From Chelativorans xinjiangensis (lineage in GTDB: Bacteria > Pseudomonadota > Alphaproteobacteria > Rhizobiales > Rhizobiaceae), in NCBI RefSeq assembly GCF_009812055.1, contig NZ_WQNH01000018.1, positions 1 to 64,000 on the forward strand: a stretch of 64,000 bases of DNA. Direction: 5' to 3'. The notes under the pieces were generated by a model, which was given only the letters and a program-made list of their open reading frames with translations, was not told where the DNA came from and ran no database searches. Positions 1 to 8,165 of this stretch are shown in pieces (the stretch's first letter is position 1; every line of letters begins with the position of its first letter). The position numbers were made by a program, and so were the translations under genes.

Positions 1-1
1 C

Positions 2-88
2 TACGAATACATCTGCAAATGCTGGACAAAGGAGCCCGAACGCTTCAGGCTCGATCCAATCTATCAAATGCCGGGACTAAACAGTTAG
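2..88 (+). CDS. IS481-type transposase, C-terminal end only (cut by window edge)
   Basis: The reading frame from base 2 runs 28 codons to a TAG at 86-88. The peptide has the Tyr-Glu-Tyr-Ile-Cys start and the Pro-Ile-x-Gln-Met-Pro-Gly-Leu-Asn ending that I know from the C-terminus of IS481-family DDE transposases. The catalytic part lies outside the window, so I cannot say whether the gene is intact. It ends 39 bases from the stop of the rlmE gene on the other strand. Identification rests on the tail motif only. Confidence 0.6.
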   Translation, partial: YEYICKCWTKEPERFRLDPIYQMPGLNS

Positions 89-127
89 GGGTGGGGTTCG
101 GCGAAGCCGGCCGCAGTGTCGCGGCGA

Positions 128-838
128 TCAGCCCTCGTCTGCGCCCTTGAAGCCCTTGGCGAGCAGATAGAGCTCCACGGATTCGCCGCGCGAGGCAGGC
201 GGCTTGACGTGGTGGACGGAGCGGAAGTTGCGCTTCAGCATGGTGAGAAGCTCGGCCTCGGCGCCGCCCTGGAAGGTCTTGGCCAGGAAGTGGCCACCGG
301 GCCTCAAAACGTTCACCGCGAAATCCGCCGCCGCCTCGCACAGGTGCATGGTGCGCAGATGGTCGGTGCGGCGGTGGCCGGTCGTGGGGGCGGCCATATC
401 GGACAGCACCACGTCGGGCGGGCCGCCCAGCACGTCGATGAGGCGGTCCGGCGCATCGTCGTCGAGGAAATCGGTCTTAAGGATCGCCGCGCCCGGCACC
501 GGGTCCATCTCCAGATAGTCGATGCCGACGACACTGGGGTGCTCGGGGTCCGACTTCACGCGGCCCGCCGCCACCTGGCACCAGCCGCCGGGGGCGGCGC
601 CGAGGTCGATGACCTTCATCCCCGGCGCCAGGATGTGGTGCTTGTCGTCGATCTCCGTGAGCTTGTAGGCGGCGCGCGAGCGCATGCCTTCCTGCGTGGC
701 GCGCTGCACGTAGGGGTCGTTCAGATGCCGCTCCAGCCAGCGGCGCGAGGAGTTCTTCAGGCCGCGCTTCTTCTTCACCCGCGTCTTCAGCGCGCGGGCG
801 CCGCTGCCGGGCTTGCCGTCCTTCTTCACGCCGGCCAT
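128..838 (-). CDS. rlmE: RlmE (FtsJ) 23S rRNA 2'-O-methyltransferase
   Basis: Predicted to methylate the 2'-O of a uridine in domain V of 23S rRNA late in 50S assembly, using S-adenosylmethionine. The protein (about 236 residues) has a basic N-terminus, then a Rossmann SAM-binding loop ([11 protein letters not shown]), and the four K-D-K-E catalytic positions typical of the family: Lys in AAYKL, Asp in LSDMAAP, Lys in AKTFQGG and Glu in GESVELY. I chose the ATG at 838, which gives the peptide start MAGVKKDG; an ATG at 865 adds nine residues and reaches further into the upstream gene. With either start the gene overlaps the end of ppx/gppA (stop at 826), so the two are probably translationally coupled. 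Confidence 0.93.
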   Translation of the reverse strand: MAGVKKDGKPGSGARALKTRVKKKRGLKNSSRRWLERHLNDPYVQRATQEGMRSRAAYKLTEIDDKHHILAPGMKVIDLGAAPGGWCQVAAGRVKSDPEHPSVVGIDYLEMDPVPGAAILKTDFLDDDAPDRLIDVLGGPPDVVLSDMAAPTTGHRRTDHLRTMHLCEAAADFAVNVLRPGGHFLAKTFQGGAEAELLTMLKRNFRSVHHVKPPASRGESVELYLLAKGFKGADEG

Positions 839-2211
839 GCCCCGGCGCGCTTGCGGCGGCGCCACACCCCGTCGCGCGCCATCATCTCGCTGAGCATGCC
901 TTCGCGCAGGCCCCGGTCGGCGACGCGCAGGCGCTCGGCCGGCCAGTGGCGGCGGATCGCCTCGAGGATGGCGCAGCCGGCAAGCACGAGGTCCGCCCGC
1001 TCGGAACCGATGCAGGGGTTGGCCTTGCGCTCATCGAAACTCCAGCCGAGGATGGTCCCGATCATGCGGTCGACGCTGTCGCGCTCCATCCACAGCCCGT
1101 CGACGCGGCGGCGGTCGTAGCGCTTCAGCCCGAGATGGACGCCGGCCAGCGTGGTGACCGTGCCGGAGGTGCCGAGCAAGTGGAAACGGGCGGTCGAGGC
1201 GATATGCGCCAGCCGGCCGCCGCCGTCGAAGCGCGACAGCATGATCGTCACCTCCTCCACCATGGCCTCGAAGCTTTCGGGCGTGACGACGCGGCCGCCG
1301 AAGCGCTCGGCGAGCGAGACGACGCCGACGGGCAGCGAGGTCCAGGAGACGATGTGGTCGGCGAGCCGCGGCGTGCGGTGGCGCGACAGATCGATGAGGG
1401 CGATTTCGGAGGAGCCGCCGCCGATGTCGAACAGCACGAGGCCGTCGGTCTCGCGCGTCACCAGCGAGCTGCAGCCGGAGACGGCGAGCCTTGCTTCCGT
1501 GCGGCGGTCGATCATCTCGAGGGCAAGCCCCGTCTCACGCCGCACGCGGTCGAGGAAGTGTCCGCCGTTCTCGGCCGAGCGGCAGGCCTCGGTGGCGATC
1601 ATGCGCACGCCGCTGAGCCGCCAGCCGGCGAGCTTTTCCGCGCACACGGCGAGCGCGTCCACGGCGCGGTCCATGGCCGGCTGGCTCAACCGCCCGCTCG
1701 CCGTCAGCCCCTCGCCCAGCCGGACGATGCGCGAGAAGGCATCGACGACGCGGAAGCGACCGGGCCGGCCGGGCGTCGCCACCAAGAGGCGGCAATTGTT
1801 GGTGCCGAGATCGAGCGCCGCATAGAGCGTCTGCGAAGCGCCATTGAAGCCGTTGATGCCGTTCGGCGGGGCATAGGCCCTGGCACGCGTCTGCCGCGGC
1901 TCTTCGGGAGCCCCGACCGGCGCCTTGGCACCCGGTTCCGGAGCGATCGGGGCTTGCTGGGCGGGGCGTGCTTCGCCATCGCGCACGAAAACGCGGCGCC
2001 CACGCTTTCTCCTGCGCTTGCGCTTCGGCTTCCTCGGCCCGTCGCCCGCGAAGCCCGCGGCAGGAACCAACGCCGGCTCCCGCCCGTTCACAGTCACGCC
2101 GTCCCCCACCGAGACGTGATCGCCAACACACTCCGCGACCGGTGGCGCGTCACCTTCCTCGTGGTCGTCCACCGCATTTCCTTCCGCGCCGCGCGCACCG
2201 AAAGGGCGCAC
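826..2211 (-). CDS. Ppx/GppA family exopolyphosphatase or pppGpp phosphatase
   Basis: Actin-like ATPase-fold phosphatase that removes phosphate from polyphosphate or pppGpp. The core starts near residue 130 with the phosphate-1 motif ([12 protein letters not shown]) and has the phosphate-2 motif [13 protein letters not shown] near residue 260. Family members of this alphaproteobacterial type are about 330-360 residues; here about 130 extra N-terminal residues are low complexity and carry a strongly basic patch ([13 protein letters not shown]), possibly nucleic-acid or polyphosphate binding (inference). The start could be internal, which would remove part of this tail. It overlaps rlmE by a few codons, the usual pairing in Rhizobiales. 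The specific substrate cannot be told from sequence alone. Confidence 0.88.
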   Translation of the reverse strand: MRPFGARGAEGNAVDDHEEGDAPPVAECVGDHVSVGDGVTVNGREPALVPAAGFAGDGPRKPKRKRRRKRGRRVFVRDGEARPAQQAPIAPEPGAKAPVGAPEEPRQTRARAYAPPNGINGFNGASQTLYAALDLGTNNCRLLVATPGRPGRFRVVDAFSRIVRLGEGLTASGRLSQPAMDRAVDALAVCAEKLAGWRLSGVRMIATEACRSAENGGHFLDRVRRETGLALEMIDRRTEARLAVSGCSSLVTRETDGLVLFDIGGGSSEIALIDLSRHRTPRLADHIVSWTSLPVGVVSLAERFGGRVVTPESFEAMVEEVTIMLSRFDGGGRLAHIASTARFHLLGTSGTVTTLAGVHLGLKRYDRRRVDGLWMERDSVDRMIGTILGWSFDERKANPCIGSERADLVLAGCAILEAIRRHWPAERLRVADRGLREGMLSEMMARDGVWRRRKRAGAWPA

Positions 2212-2371
2212 CAGCAGGCGCTCGATACTTATGTTGGCGACAGACTAGCAGCGGCGCGACCATTGACCAAGAGCCGGCCGCGAAGAAATGGCGGCCGTGC
2301 TTCCGCTGCAACTGTGGCGCGGGCGCGGCCGCGAAGAGGGAAACAATCGCGATTTGAAAACGCCGGCGGGG

Positions 2372-2399
2372 TTGACTATTAAGGGGGCATGGCTAAATA
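2372..2399 (+). promoter_or_regulatory. Likely sigma-70 promoter of the tRNA-Gln gene
   Basis: TTGACT at 2372-2377 and TAAATA at 2394-2399 are separated by 16 bases and lie 39 bases before the first base of the tRNA. Spacing and position fit a housekeeping promoter; no experimental evidence. Confidence 0.5.
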
Positions 2400-2438
2400 G
2401 CTTGGCCCGCGCAACCGCCACGCGGCGAAGCGGCATGC

Positions 2439-2512
2439 TGGGGAATAGTTTAACGGTAGAACAGCGGACTCTGACTCCGTCAGTCCTGGTTCGAATCCAG
2501 GTTCCCCAGCCA
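2439..2512 (+). tRNA. tRNA-Gln (anticodon CTG), CCA encoded
   Basis: A 74-base cloverleaf: the acceptor stem TGGGGAA (2439-2445) pairs with TTCCCCA (2502-2508), followed by discriminator G and an encoded CCA (2510-2512). The anticodon loop reads CTCTGAC, giving anticodon CTG, which reads CAG (Gln). The T arm has the standard GGTTCGAATCC. The 3' half is followed at once by remnants of an integrative element, so this gene is a probable past attachment site. Confidence 0.97.
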
Positions 2513-2559
2513 CTTGATTTTACTACGCTTTTCCTCTTTGTACGCCAGAATATTTCGTG

Positions 2560-2814
2560 TCAGTCGGGTGTGCGGTCGGGAAATTTTGTTCCTGTTTCGA
2601 TCTTCCGAATGGCCGATTCCCCAAGTGCGGGATCGCGATGCAGGCAATGCGCATCGAGGATGGACCGTACATCGCGGAGGCTGTGTCCCGTTATTGTCAC
2701 GATCTCTGCCTCCGTACACCCGGCAAGGGCAAGGCGAGTGACGGCCGTACCGCGAAGATCGTTGAAGGTGACACCGACAACGCAGGCGGCGGTGTCGAAG
2801 GTGCTGTGCGCCAC
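2560..2814 (-). pseudogene. Tyrosine recombinase (phage/ICE integrase), C-terminal relic with Tyr to Cys
   Basis: Only the last part of the catalytic domain remains, from about the box II region: the second catalytic Arg lies in FNDLRGTAVTRL (residue 21), box III is ITGHSL (His 44), and the position of the nucleophilic Tyr in the usual DAHYL motif is Cys 57 (codon TGC at 2646-2644). The residue before the Arg motif, normally His, is Asn. Everything upstream of about 2770 is missing and replaced by IS256-type transposase sequence on the other strand. Both truncation and loss of the nucleophile make it non-functional. It lies 48 bases behind the tRNA-Gln, the normal place for an integrase of a tRNA-integrated island. 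Confidence 0.8.
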
Positions 2815-3279
2815 CTGGCAAAGATGCCGCGTTCATTTTTCCCGCAACGTATTGGCGCATGCCGGCAAGAGCGGCCGCCGCGTCGTCTCCGCCTTCATCG
2901 CCACCGCCTTTGCCCAGGAGACGGCGGAAGCGGCAAGCGTGCAGTGGCGAGCCGTTGCCGACCAGATCCGGCCCAAGGTGCCGAAGCTCGCCGCCATCAT
3001 GGATGAGGCCGAACACGACGTGCTCGCCTACATGAGCTTTCCCAAGGAGCATCGGACCAAGCTGCACTCGACCAACCCGATCGAACGGCTCAACGGCGAG
3101 ATCAAGCGGCGCACCGAGGTCGTCGGCATCTTCCCCAACGACGACGCCATCGTCCGCCTCGTCGGCGCCTTGCTGCTCGAACAGAACGACGAATGGGCCG
3201 TGCAGCGCTCCCGCTACATGAGACCATCAGCCAGATGAGCGATGATCCACTCATCAGCCTGCCAGCAGTGGCGCGCTGA
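2785..3279 (+). pseudogene. IS256-family transposase remnant (C-terminal third, frameshifted)
   Basis: The translation from about 2785 matches the C-terminal part of the Rhizobiales IS256-type transposase: a Trp-Gln-Arg-Cys-Arg-Val-His-Phe stretch, FIATAFAQ, then LHSTNPIERLNGEIKRR with the catalytic Glu, and the end EQNDEWAVQRSRYM. After that Met a one-base change shifts the frame; the natural tail (Thr-Ile-Ser-Gln-Met...Pro-Ala-Val-Ala-Arg) continues in another frame to TGA at 3277-3279. The first two thirds, including two of the catalytic Asp residues, are absent. It abuts the integrase relic, so insertion or recombination here probably destroyed the integrase. Confidence 0.8.
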
Positions 3280-3340
3280 TCAGCCCGGCCCATGCCGGAG
3301 AGCACGGCCACCAATGCCGTCACCTACACCACGCCTGGGG

Positions 3341-3658
3341 GCACGATCCTATGCCATCACCGGCGACAATCCGCCCTGGAAGCCGGTGCGCGCCTTCGAC
3401 GACGGGCACAAGGTCTGTATCGAGTTCCCGCGCCGCATCGATCAGGGCGAGGCCCCGCCGCTCTTCGTGGTCGGCGCCGACGGGGGCAGTGAACTCGTCA
3501 ATTACCGCATGCGTGGTAATTACTACATCGTCGACCGCCTCTTCGCCGCCGCCGAACTTCGGCTTGGCACCAAACCTCAACAGGTCGTGCGCATCACTCG
3601 CACCGACGGGACGCCACGGCGAACCAGTCTCCTGGGCAATGCGAGGAGCACGCGATGA
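3341..3658 (+). pseudogene. trbG: TrbG/VirB9-like conjugal transfer protein, C-terminal remnant
   Basis: About 105 residues match the C-terminal domain of TrbG (VirB9/CagX family), the outer-membrane-complex component of a type IV secretion conjugation channel: a Tyr-Ala-Ile-Thr-Gly-Asp-Asn start, KVCIEFPRRIDQGEAPPLFV, then GGSELVNYRMRGNYYIVDRLF and a closing RIxRTDG. The signal peptide and the N-terminal half are missing because the IS256 relic precedes it. The last codons overlap the start of the trbI remnant (ATGA at 3655-3658), the normal trb operon junction. It has no plausible start of its own and is taken as dead. Confidence 0.8.
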
Positions 3659-4832
3659 CGGCGAAGCAGGAGGAAAAGCTCGACCTTCGCGCCGCACCGA
3701 AGCGCAAGCTGGTGCGGTTCAGGAAAGGCGTGGTGATCGGCGGGACCGCCATCGCATCGGCTGGACTGCTGGGCGTCACCATGCTCGCGCTGCAAGGTCC
3801 GTCGCTGCACGTAGGCCAGCCCGCCGAGGAACTCTACAATACCGAGAAAAAGCCGACGCCCGACGGTCTTGCCGCGCTTCCGGGGGATTATTCGCAGATC
3901 CAGCCCTCAACATCTGAACTGGGGCCGCCGCTGCCCGGCGATCTTGGGCGGCCGATCCTTGAACGCCAGCGCCAACTTGGCATCGTGCCGGGAGGGACGG
4001 AATTATCCGCTGCCGAACAGCGTCTCGCAAGCCAAGCCATTCAGGCCAAGGAATCCGGTGTGTTTTTCCGCATCGAAAACCGGCCGCAGCAGAATGTACC
4101 AGCGGCGACCGCGCAACCGATGCAAATGGCAGCGGCAACCGTTTCACCTGACGCCGACCGCCTGACGCTCGACCCCGAGCGCGACCAGAACAATCAGCAG
4201 CGCAAGCTCGATTTTCTGGACCGGCGTGACACGAGCGGCATCTACAACCCCCTGCCCTGCAAACCCCGGCCTCGCCGTATCAGGTGATGGCAGGCAGCGT
4301 CATTGCCGCCAGCCTCATCACCGGGGATCAATTCCGACCTGCCGGGTCTCGTTACTGCGCAGGTCACCGAGAGCGTCTACGACACCGTGACCGGCTCGGC
4401 GCTCCTCATCCCGCAGGGGTCGCGGCTGATCGGCACATACGACAGCGTCGTCGCATTCGGCCAGTCCCGTGCGCTGCTGGTCTGGCAGCGCATCATCCTG
4501 CCTGACAGCTCGTCCATCGAGATTGACAATCTGCCCGCTACCGACACCGCCGGCTATGCCGGACTGGAAGATGAAGTCGATTACCACACCTGGCGGCTCC
4601 TGAAGGGCATTGCCATGGCGACGCTGCTCGGTGTGGGCACCGAATTGAGCTTTGGCAGCAATGAGAGCGATCTCGTCCGCGCCATCCGTGAAACGACACA
4701 GCAGAACGTTGCTCAGGCAGGCCAGCGCATCACCGAGAAGAAAACATCCAACCCACCATCACCATCCGCCCTGGCTGGCCGCTGCGCATTGTCGTTCAAA
4801 AGGACATCGTATTGCGGCCATACCGAGGCTGA
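3655..4832 (+). pseudogene. trbI: TrbI/VirB10-like conjugal transfer protein with three frameshifts
   Basis: The N-terminal part has a cytosolic basic stretch followed by one membrane helix (about residues 24-46) and a Pro-rich periplasmic section, as in TrbI/VirB10. The C-terminal beta-barrel region (ITGxNSDLPGLVTAQV, SALLIPQGSRLIGTYDS, TDTAGYAGLEDEVD, ending in a Pro-Gly-Trp-Pro-Leu-Arg stretch) is complete, but the frame changes near 4255, near 4323 and near 4741. Joining the pieces gives a continuous protein ending at TGA 4830-4832. Each shift lies at a short run of C, G or A, so sequencing or assembly error cannot be excluded, but the surrounding relics favour real decay. It is followed directly by the DUF2274 gene. 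Confidence 0.85.
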
Positions 4833-4844
4833 GGAGGAATCACT

Positions 4845-5279
4845 ATGGCTAACCTGAAACTCGCAAAACTCCCCGACCGCACGCCGACCAGGATCACCAT
4901 CACCGTAAACGCCGATCTTAGCCAGGCGCTCTGCGATTATCAGAGGCTTTATACCGCCACCTATGGCGCGTCAGAAAAAGTCGCCGATCTGATCCCCTTC
5001 ATGCTGGAAGCCTTCCTCGACAGCGACCGCACCTTCGCCAAGGCCCGGAAGAGTGAGGGCCGACCGACCGCAGGGCGGGGAAAACATGCCGGTGACATGT
5101 TTTCAGGACCGAACGCCCTGAGCGAAAGCGAAGGGCTAATGCCGGAGTCCGAGCCAGAACGGCCCGCGCGCCGGAGCCGCATGTCCAGAACAAGCGGACC
5201 GGAGACGGAGGCAAGCGACGCAGACGGATCTTTCGCATCGTCCTTTGCCTCCCCCACATCACCAAACCAGGAGGACTGA
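4845..5279 (+). CDS. DUF2274 protein of conjugative elements, with extended C-terminus
   Basis: The first 70 residues match DUF2274, a small protein encoded right after trbI in alphaproteobacterial conjugative elements; its function is not known. A good ribosome site (AGGAGGA) precedes the ATG, 12 bases after the trbI stop. Usual members end shortly after a FAKAR motif at about residue 70; here the frame runs on for about 70 polar, low-complexity residues, probably reading through former intergenic DNA. The tail region also contains a perfect inverted repeat (5080-5104). The stop is three bases before the next ATG. Whether it is still expressed is unknown. Confidence 0.7.
   Translation: MANLKLAKLPDRTPTRITITVNADLSQALCDYQRLYTATYGASEKVADLIPFMLEAFLDSDRTFAKARKSEGRPTAGRGKHAGDMFSGPNALSESEGLMPESEPERPARRSRMSRTSGPETEASDADGSFASSFASPTSPNQED
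5080..5104. repeat. Perfect 9-bp inverted repeat inside the DUF2274 tail
   Basis: GAAAACATG and CATGTTTTC are separated by seven bases. The symmetry and AT-rich ends look more like an operator than a terminator. It lies about 180 bases upstream of the DUF736 gene, so it may mark the old promoter region of that gene. Confidence 0.5.
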
Positions 5280-5282
5280 GCC

Positions 5283-5600
5283 ATGCAGATCGGGCATTTC
5301 ACCCTCGCCAAGGATGGCGGCTGGACCGGCGCCATCCGTACCCTGACCATCGACGCCAAGGTCCGCCTCGTCCCCAACGACGACCGCAATAGCGACAACG
5401 CCCCGGCTTTCCGTGTGCTTGTCGGCAGCGCCCGCATTGGCGACGCTTGGGATGCCCGGAGCTCTGGAGACAATCCGAGATATTACTTGCGTCTCCACCT
5501 CGACGATCCGAGCCTGCCCGCCCCGCATACTGCTGCACTGTTCCTTTCTGACGAAGCCGATAAGGCCCGGCTGGTGTGGAACAGAAGGCGGAAACAATAG
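5283..5600 (+). CDS. DUF736 family protein
   Basis: A 105-residue protein matching DUF736: start Ile-Gly-x-Phe-Thr, a central GWTGAIRTLTIDAK, FRVLVGSARIGDAW, YYLRLHLDDPSLPAP and a closing Trp-Asn-Arg. DUF736 genes are common on rhizobial plasmids and conjugative islands, usually near transfer or partition genes; biochemical function is unknown. A ribosome site AGGAGG ends seven bases before the ATG. It looks full length (family about 100-110 residues) and is the only apparently intact ordinary-length gene left in the transfer remnant. Confidence 0.8.
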   Translation: MQIGHFTLAKDGGWTGAIRTLTIDAKVRLVPNDDRNSDNAPAFRVLVGSARIGDAWDARSSGDNPRYYLRLHLDDPSLPAPHTAALFLSDEADKARLVWNRRRKQ

Positions 5601-5707
5601 CATATGAGCGCCACACTCATAGTCGAGCTGCCCGGTTCCGGTTGCAGGGCACCGCTGGTCATGATTCAAAGTCTCGGCATTTATATATTATTGCCGAGCA
5701 TAGGAAC

Positions 5708-6044
5708 ATGGGAGCGACCCAGGGAACGCTGAAGGATCGCGCGCTCACCATCGCCAAGGAGCGCGGCATCGCGCGCGTGCGCGACTTCGATGCGGCGGGC
5801 GTCCCGCGTGCCTATCTGCGGCGGCTGCAGGACCAGGGCCTTCTGGTACGCCCGGGCGCGGTCTCTCTCAGCCTGCCGATGGGAATGGTCCGAATCCCAT
5901 AGCCTGGCCGAAGTCGCCCGGGCCGTGCCGCATGGTGTCATCCGCCTGCTCTCCGCGCTCAGATTCCACGAACTCACGACCCAGCTGCCGCATCAGGTCT
6001 GGATGCTGATCGGTCACAAGAAATGGGCGCCGAAAAACCCGCCG
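5708..6044 (+). pseudogene. AbiEi-type antitoxin/transcriptional regulator, frameshifted and truncated
   Basis: From the ATG at 5708 the translation (LKDRALTIAKERGIARVRDFDAAG split over the first helix) matches the winged-helix N-terminus of AbiEi-like antitoxins of type IV toxin-antitoxin systems, followed by GVPRAYLRRLQDQGLL. Near 5880 the frame breaks; the continuation (SLAEVARAVPHGVI, LLSALRFHELTTQ, VWMLIGHKKWAPKNPP) is found in another frame up to about 6044, where similarity stops. The C-terminal half and the partner nucleotidyltransferase toxin (AbiEii) are absent. It is another relic of the transfer island. Confidence 0.75.
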
Positions 6045-6579
6045 AGGGGGCGTGGGGCGTGCGAAACAGATCAGCGGCGGCTGCTTCCGGCGAATACCGT
6101 GCGGTCCGCGGTTCTTTCCTTTCAGGTGATGAGTTTAGTAACGCGTCGTTACGCAACGTGAATTGGGATCAGCAGGCGAATCCGTCACCAAGGCGGTGCG
6201 GCGGACTGCCAAGGGCAAACCGCAGGGGCGGGCATCTCAGGCAATGCCTCCGATGATTCCCGGAGGCGCCGGCCCGATCGCTGCATAGGTTGACGCCTTT
6301 CGCCGGTGAGGCGGATTGAAATGGTGCCCATCGAAGCAGATCAGCGGCTCCTTGAGATCGTTAACGGTGGCAGGTGCCCGGCCACCACTTTCCGTCTCCG
6401 TGGCGACCAGCCAAGCATAGAACTCGGACTTCCGTACGCACAGCATTGCGCCCAACCACTAACGACCGGTTCGTCGAACGTGGTCTTTCTTTCGAGATTT
6501 CAGGGGACCTTTCTGGCGCCTCAGGGTCAAAAGGACTACGTTCGCCCCGCGGTGATGGGTTTCGACACGGGAGGCACTT
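6045..6579. other. No convincing gene; rearranged intergenic DNA at island end
   Basis: Both strands contain only short frames without recognisable motifs. A minus-strand frame near 6237-6455 translates to an ordinary-looking peptide that I cannot place. The stretch probably marks the border between the decayed transfer island and the polysaccharide region. Confidence 0.5.
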
Positions 6580-7371
6580 TTGGACGAGTTCTGTTTGCCA
6601 GATGACTACCTTGCGCGCCGTGAGGCGCACTATTTCGATGATTCTCCATATTTCGATAGCGACATTATCCATCAGCCTAAGGTATATGACGCCGCAGATT
6701 ACTTCTGCCGCGTCGCGCGCAGGTCCACAATTATCGATATCGGGTGCGGAAATGGGCGGAAGCTGCAGGGCGTCGGGGCTGATATAAAAGTCGGCATCGA
6801 TTTTGGTATCAACATAGCGTCTTGCCGGCATAGATATCCCACCGGAGTGAAATGGATCGAGGCCGATCTCTCCAAGCCCGAATGCATCAGCCTGGCAAGC
6901 CACTCAGACAATCAATCGGTTGTGGTGTGCGCCGACGTCGTGGAGCACCTCGTCGATCCCAGGCCGCTCGTAGCCTTGCTCGCGGAATGCTACCGAAACG
7001 GAGCGATCGTCCTCACAAGCACGCCGGACCGGATTCGTGTCCGCGGTGAGGATCATCGCGGCCCCCCGCCAAATCAATCACATATCCGCGAATGGGCAAA
7101 AGATGAGTATAAGCAGTTTCTTCTGCGTCATGGCCTGCCGGCTGCGTTCGCCGGATACACAATCAACAACAACCAGGCCCGGGAACTGAAAACAATTGCC
7201 ACTCTGCACGATCGGGCAGTCTCCGGCCATGGGGCACCGGACACGCGAGCCGTCGCTATCCTCTCAGCCATCGACGAAGGCGATGTTATCGGCGATGCCG
7301 TTGGATCTGATCAAGTGAAAGCACCCAGGGCGACCCTGCTTAGCTGGATGTCTTCCTTGTTTCGTGATTAG
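6580..7371 (+). CDS. Class I SAM-dependent methyltransferase with short glycosyltransferase-like tail
   Basis: The 263-residue protein has a methyltransferase Rossmann core: motif I IIDIGCGNGRKL near residues 50-61 and a later VVVCADVVEHLVDPRPL. The start is a TTG at 6580 preceded at a good distance by GGGAGG; no suitable ATG is nearby. The last 40 residues (RAVAILSAIDEGDVI) resemble the beginning of a GT2 domain. The same order, methyltransferase then GT2, occurs at full length in the gene at 8552-9982, so this one may be a truncated relative. Likely target is a sugar in a surface glycan (inference from context). Confidence 0.72.
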   Translation: MDEFCLPDDYLARREAHYFDDSPYFDSDIIHQPKVYDAADYFCRVARRSTIIDIGCGNGRKLQGVGADIKVGIDFGINIASCRHRYPTGVKWIEADLSKPECISLASHSDNQSVVVCADVVEHLVDPRPLVALLAECYRNGAIVLTSTPDRIRVRGEDHRGPPPNQSHIREWAKDEYKQFLLRHGLPAAFAGYTINNNQARELKTIATLHDRAVSGHGAPDTRAVAILSAIDEGDVIGDAVGSDQVKAPRATLLSWMSSLFRD

Positions 7372-7729
7372 GCCATCCAGAGGTAGCCATTCTTCTCCAG
7401 TAGTTGAGGATACCGAGGCCGGTACAGCCGGAAGCGGCGGAGCTGCCCTCTCAGTTTACGCTACATCCAAACGGGAAGAAAGGGACGACTGCGCCGAAGT
7501 CGGCATAGCTCAGCGCTTTGAGACGGCGGGCGATCTGCGCCAATCCGCCATTAGCCTTGATTGCATTCACAGCCGCCGCCGACCAGCGATCTATGGTACG
7601 GCAACAACCGCTTTCGCACTATAGCCATCGGCGTCGTACACAACGCTCAACGAAAGGCACCCAACCACAGAGTGGCTAGCGTGATGGTCGGCGCACTCGA
7701 AGTCAAATACACAAAATGCCCTCAGATAC
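7372..7729. other. No recognised gene
   Basis: The plus strand has an 86-codon frame (7364-7624) without recognisable motifs. Read on the minus strand, about 7460-7610 gives a protein-like stretch beginning near IDRWSAAAVNAIKANGG that I cannot identify and that is interrupted by stops. Possibly a dead gene fragment. Confidence 0.4.
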
Positions 7730-7767
7730 CCTAAGGGCGATCGATGAACACATCGATCGCCCTTAGG
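7730..7767 (-). terminator. Perfect 17-bp hairpin behind the Gly/Leu-rich gene
   Basis: CCTAAGGGCGATCGATG (7730-7746) and its exact reverse complement (7751-7767) enclose a four-base loop. It starts 15 bases past the stop codon of the minus-strand gene that ends at 7782. On that strand only a weak T-rich stretch follows, so it may act partly by RNA stabilisation. Confidence 0.7.
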
Positions 7768-7781
7768 ACAAATGCTTGCGA

Positions 7782-8165
7782 CTAGCCCAGAAGACCGTCG
7801 AGCAATCCACCACCGGGACCGGTCACGCCGTCGACCGTGCCGAGAGCGGTGCCGAGCAGGCCCTCAACACCCAGCCCATGACCATCGGCGAGATTGTTAA
7901 TCACGCCACCGAGGGCGAAGACGTCGGCATAGCCCTCCGCAACGGCTCCGGTCAGGTCGCCTTCGCCGAGATTGTTGATCAAGTCATCGACGATGCCGCT
8001 CTCACCGAGAACGTTGCCGGTCAGCGAAAGGGCGCTACCGAAATTGGAAGAAAGGCCATTGCCGGTGTCAACCACAGCTTCACGGACGTCGTCCACTGTG
8101 CCCGTGACAGTTCCGAGCACTCCACCAAGGCCACCAAGGCCACCACCTAAAAGTCCACCCAACAT
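7782..8165 (-). CDS. Small Gly/Leu/Val/Asp-rich repetitive protein, possible type I secretion substrate
   Basis: A 127-residue protein made almost wholly of Gly, Leu, Val, Asp, Thr and Asn. It opens with LGGLLGGGLGGLGGVLGTV, continues with TVDDVREAVVDTGNGL and closes with GPGGGLLDGLLG. It has no signal peptide, no membrane helix and no Cys. The TVDD/VVDT/GGLL vocabulary is the same as in the larger protein at 15517-16941, which sits next to a type I exporter; I infer that both are exported by that system or are related surface proteins. AGGAG precedes the ATG by about seven bases and a strong hairpin follows the stop, so it is a single-gene transcript. Function unknown. Confidence 0.65.
   Translation of the reverse strand: MLGGLLGGGLGGLGGVLGTVTGTVDDVREAVVDTGNGLSSNFGSALSLTGNVLGESGIVDDLINNLGEGDLTGAVAEGYADVFALGGVINNLADGHGLGVEGLLGTALGTVDGVTGPGGGLLDGLLG

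Noticed and set aside
946-2382. Long plus-strand open frame (478 codons) opposite ppx/gppA
   Set aside because: Antisense shadow of a high-GC gene; the translation has no family motif and the minus-strand gene is clear.
2439-6045. Direct repeat of the tRNA-Gln 3' end as right attachment site
   Set aside because: I found no second copy of the tRNA end within the island or elsewhere in the window by eye.
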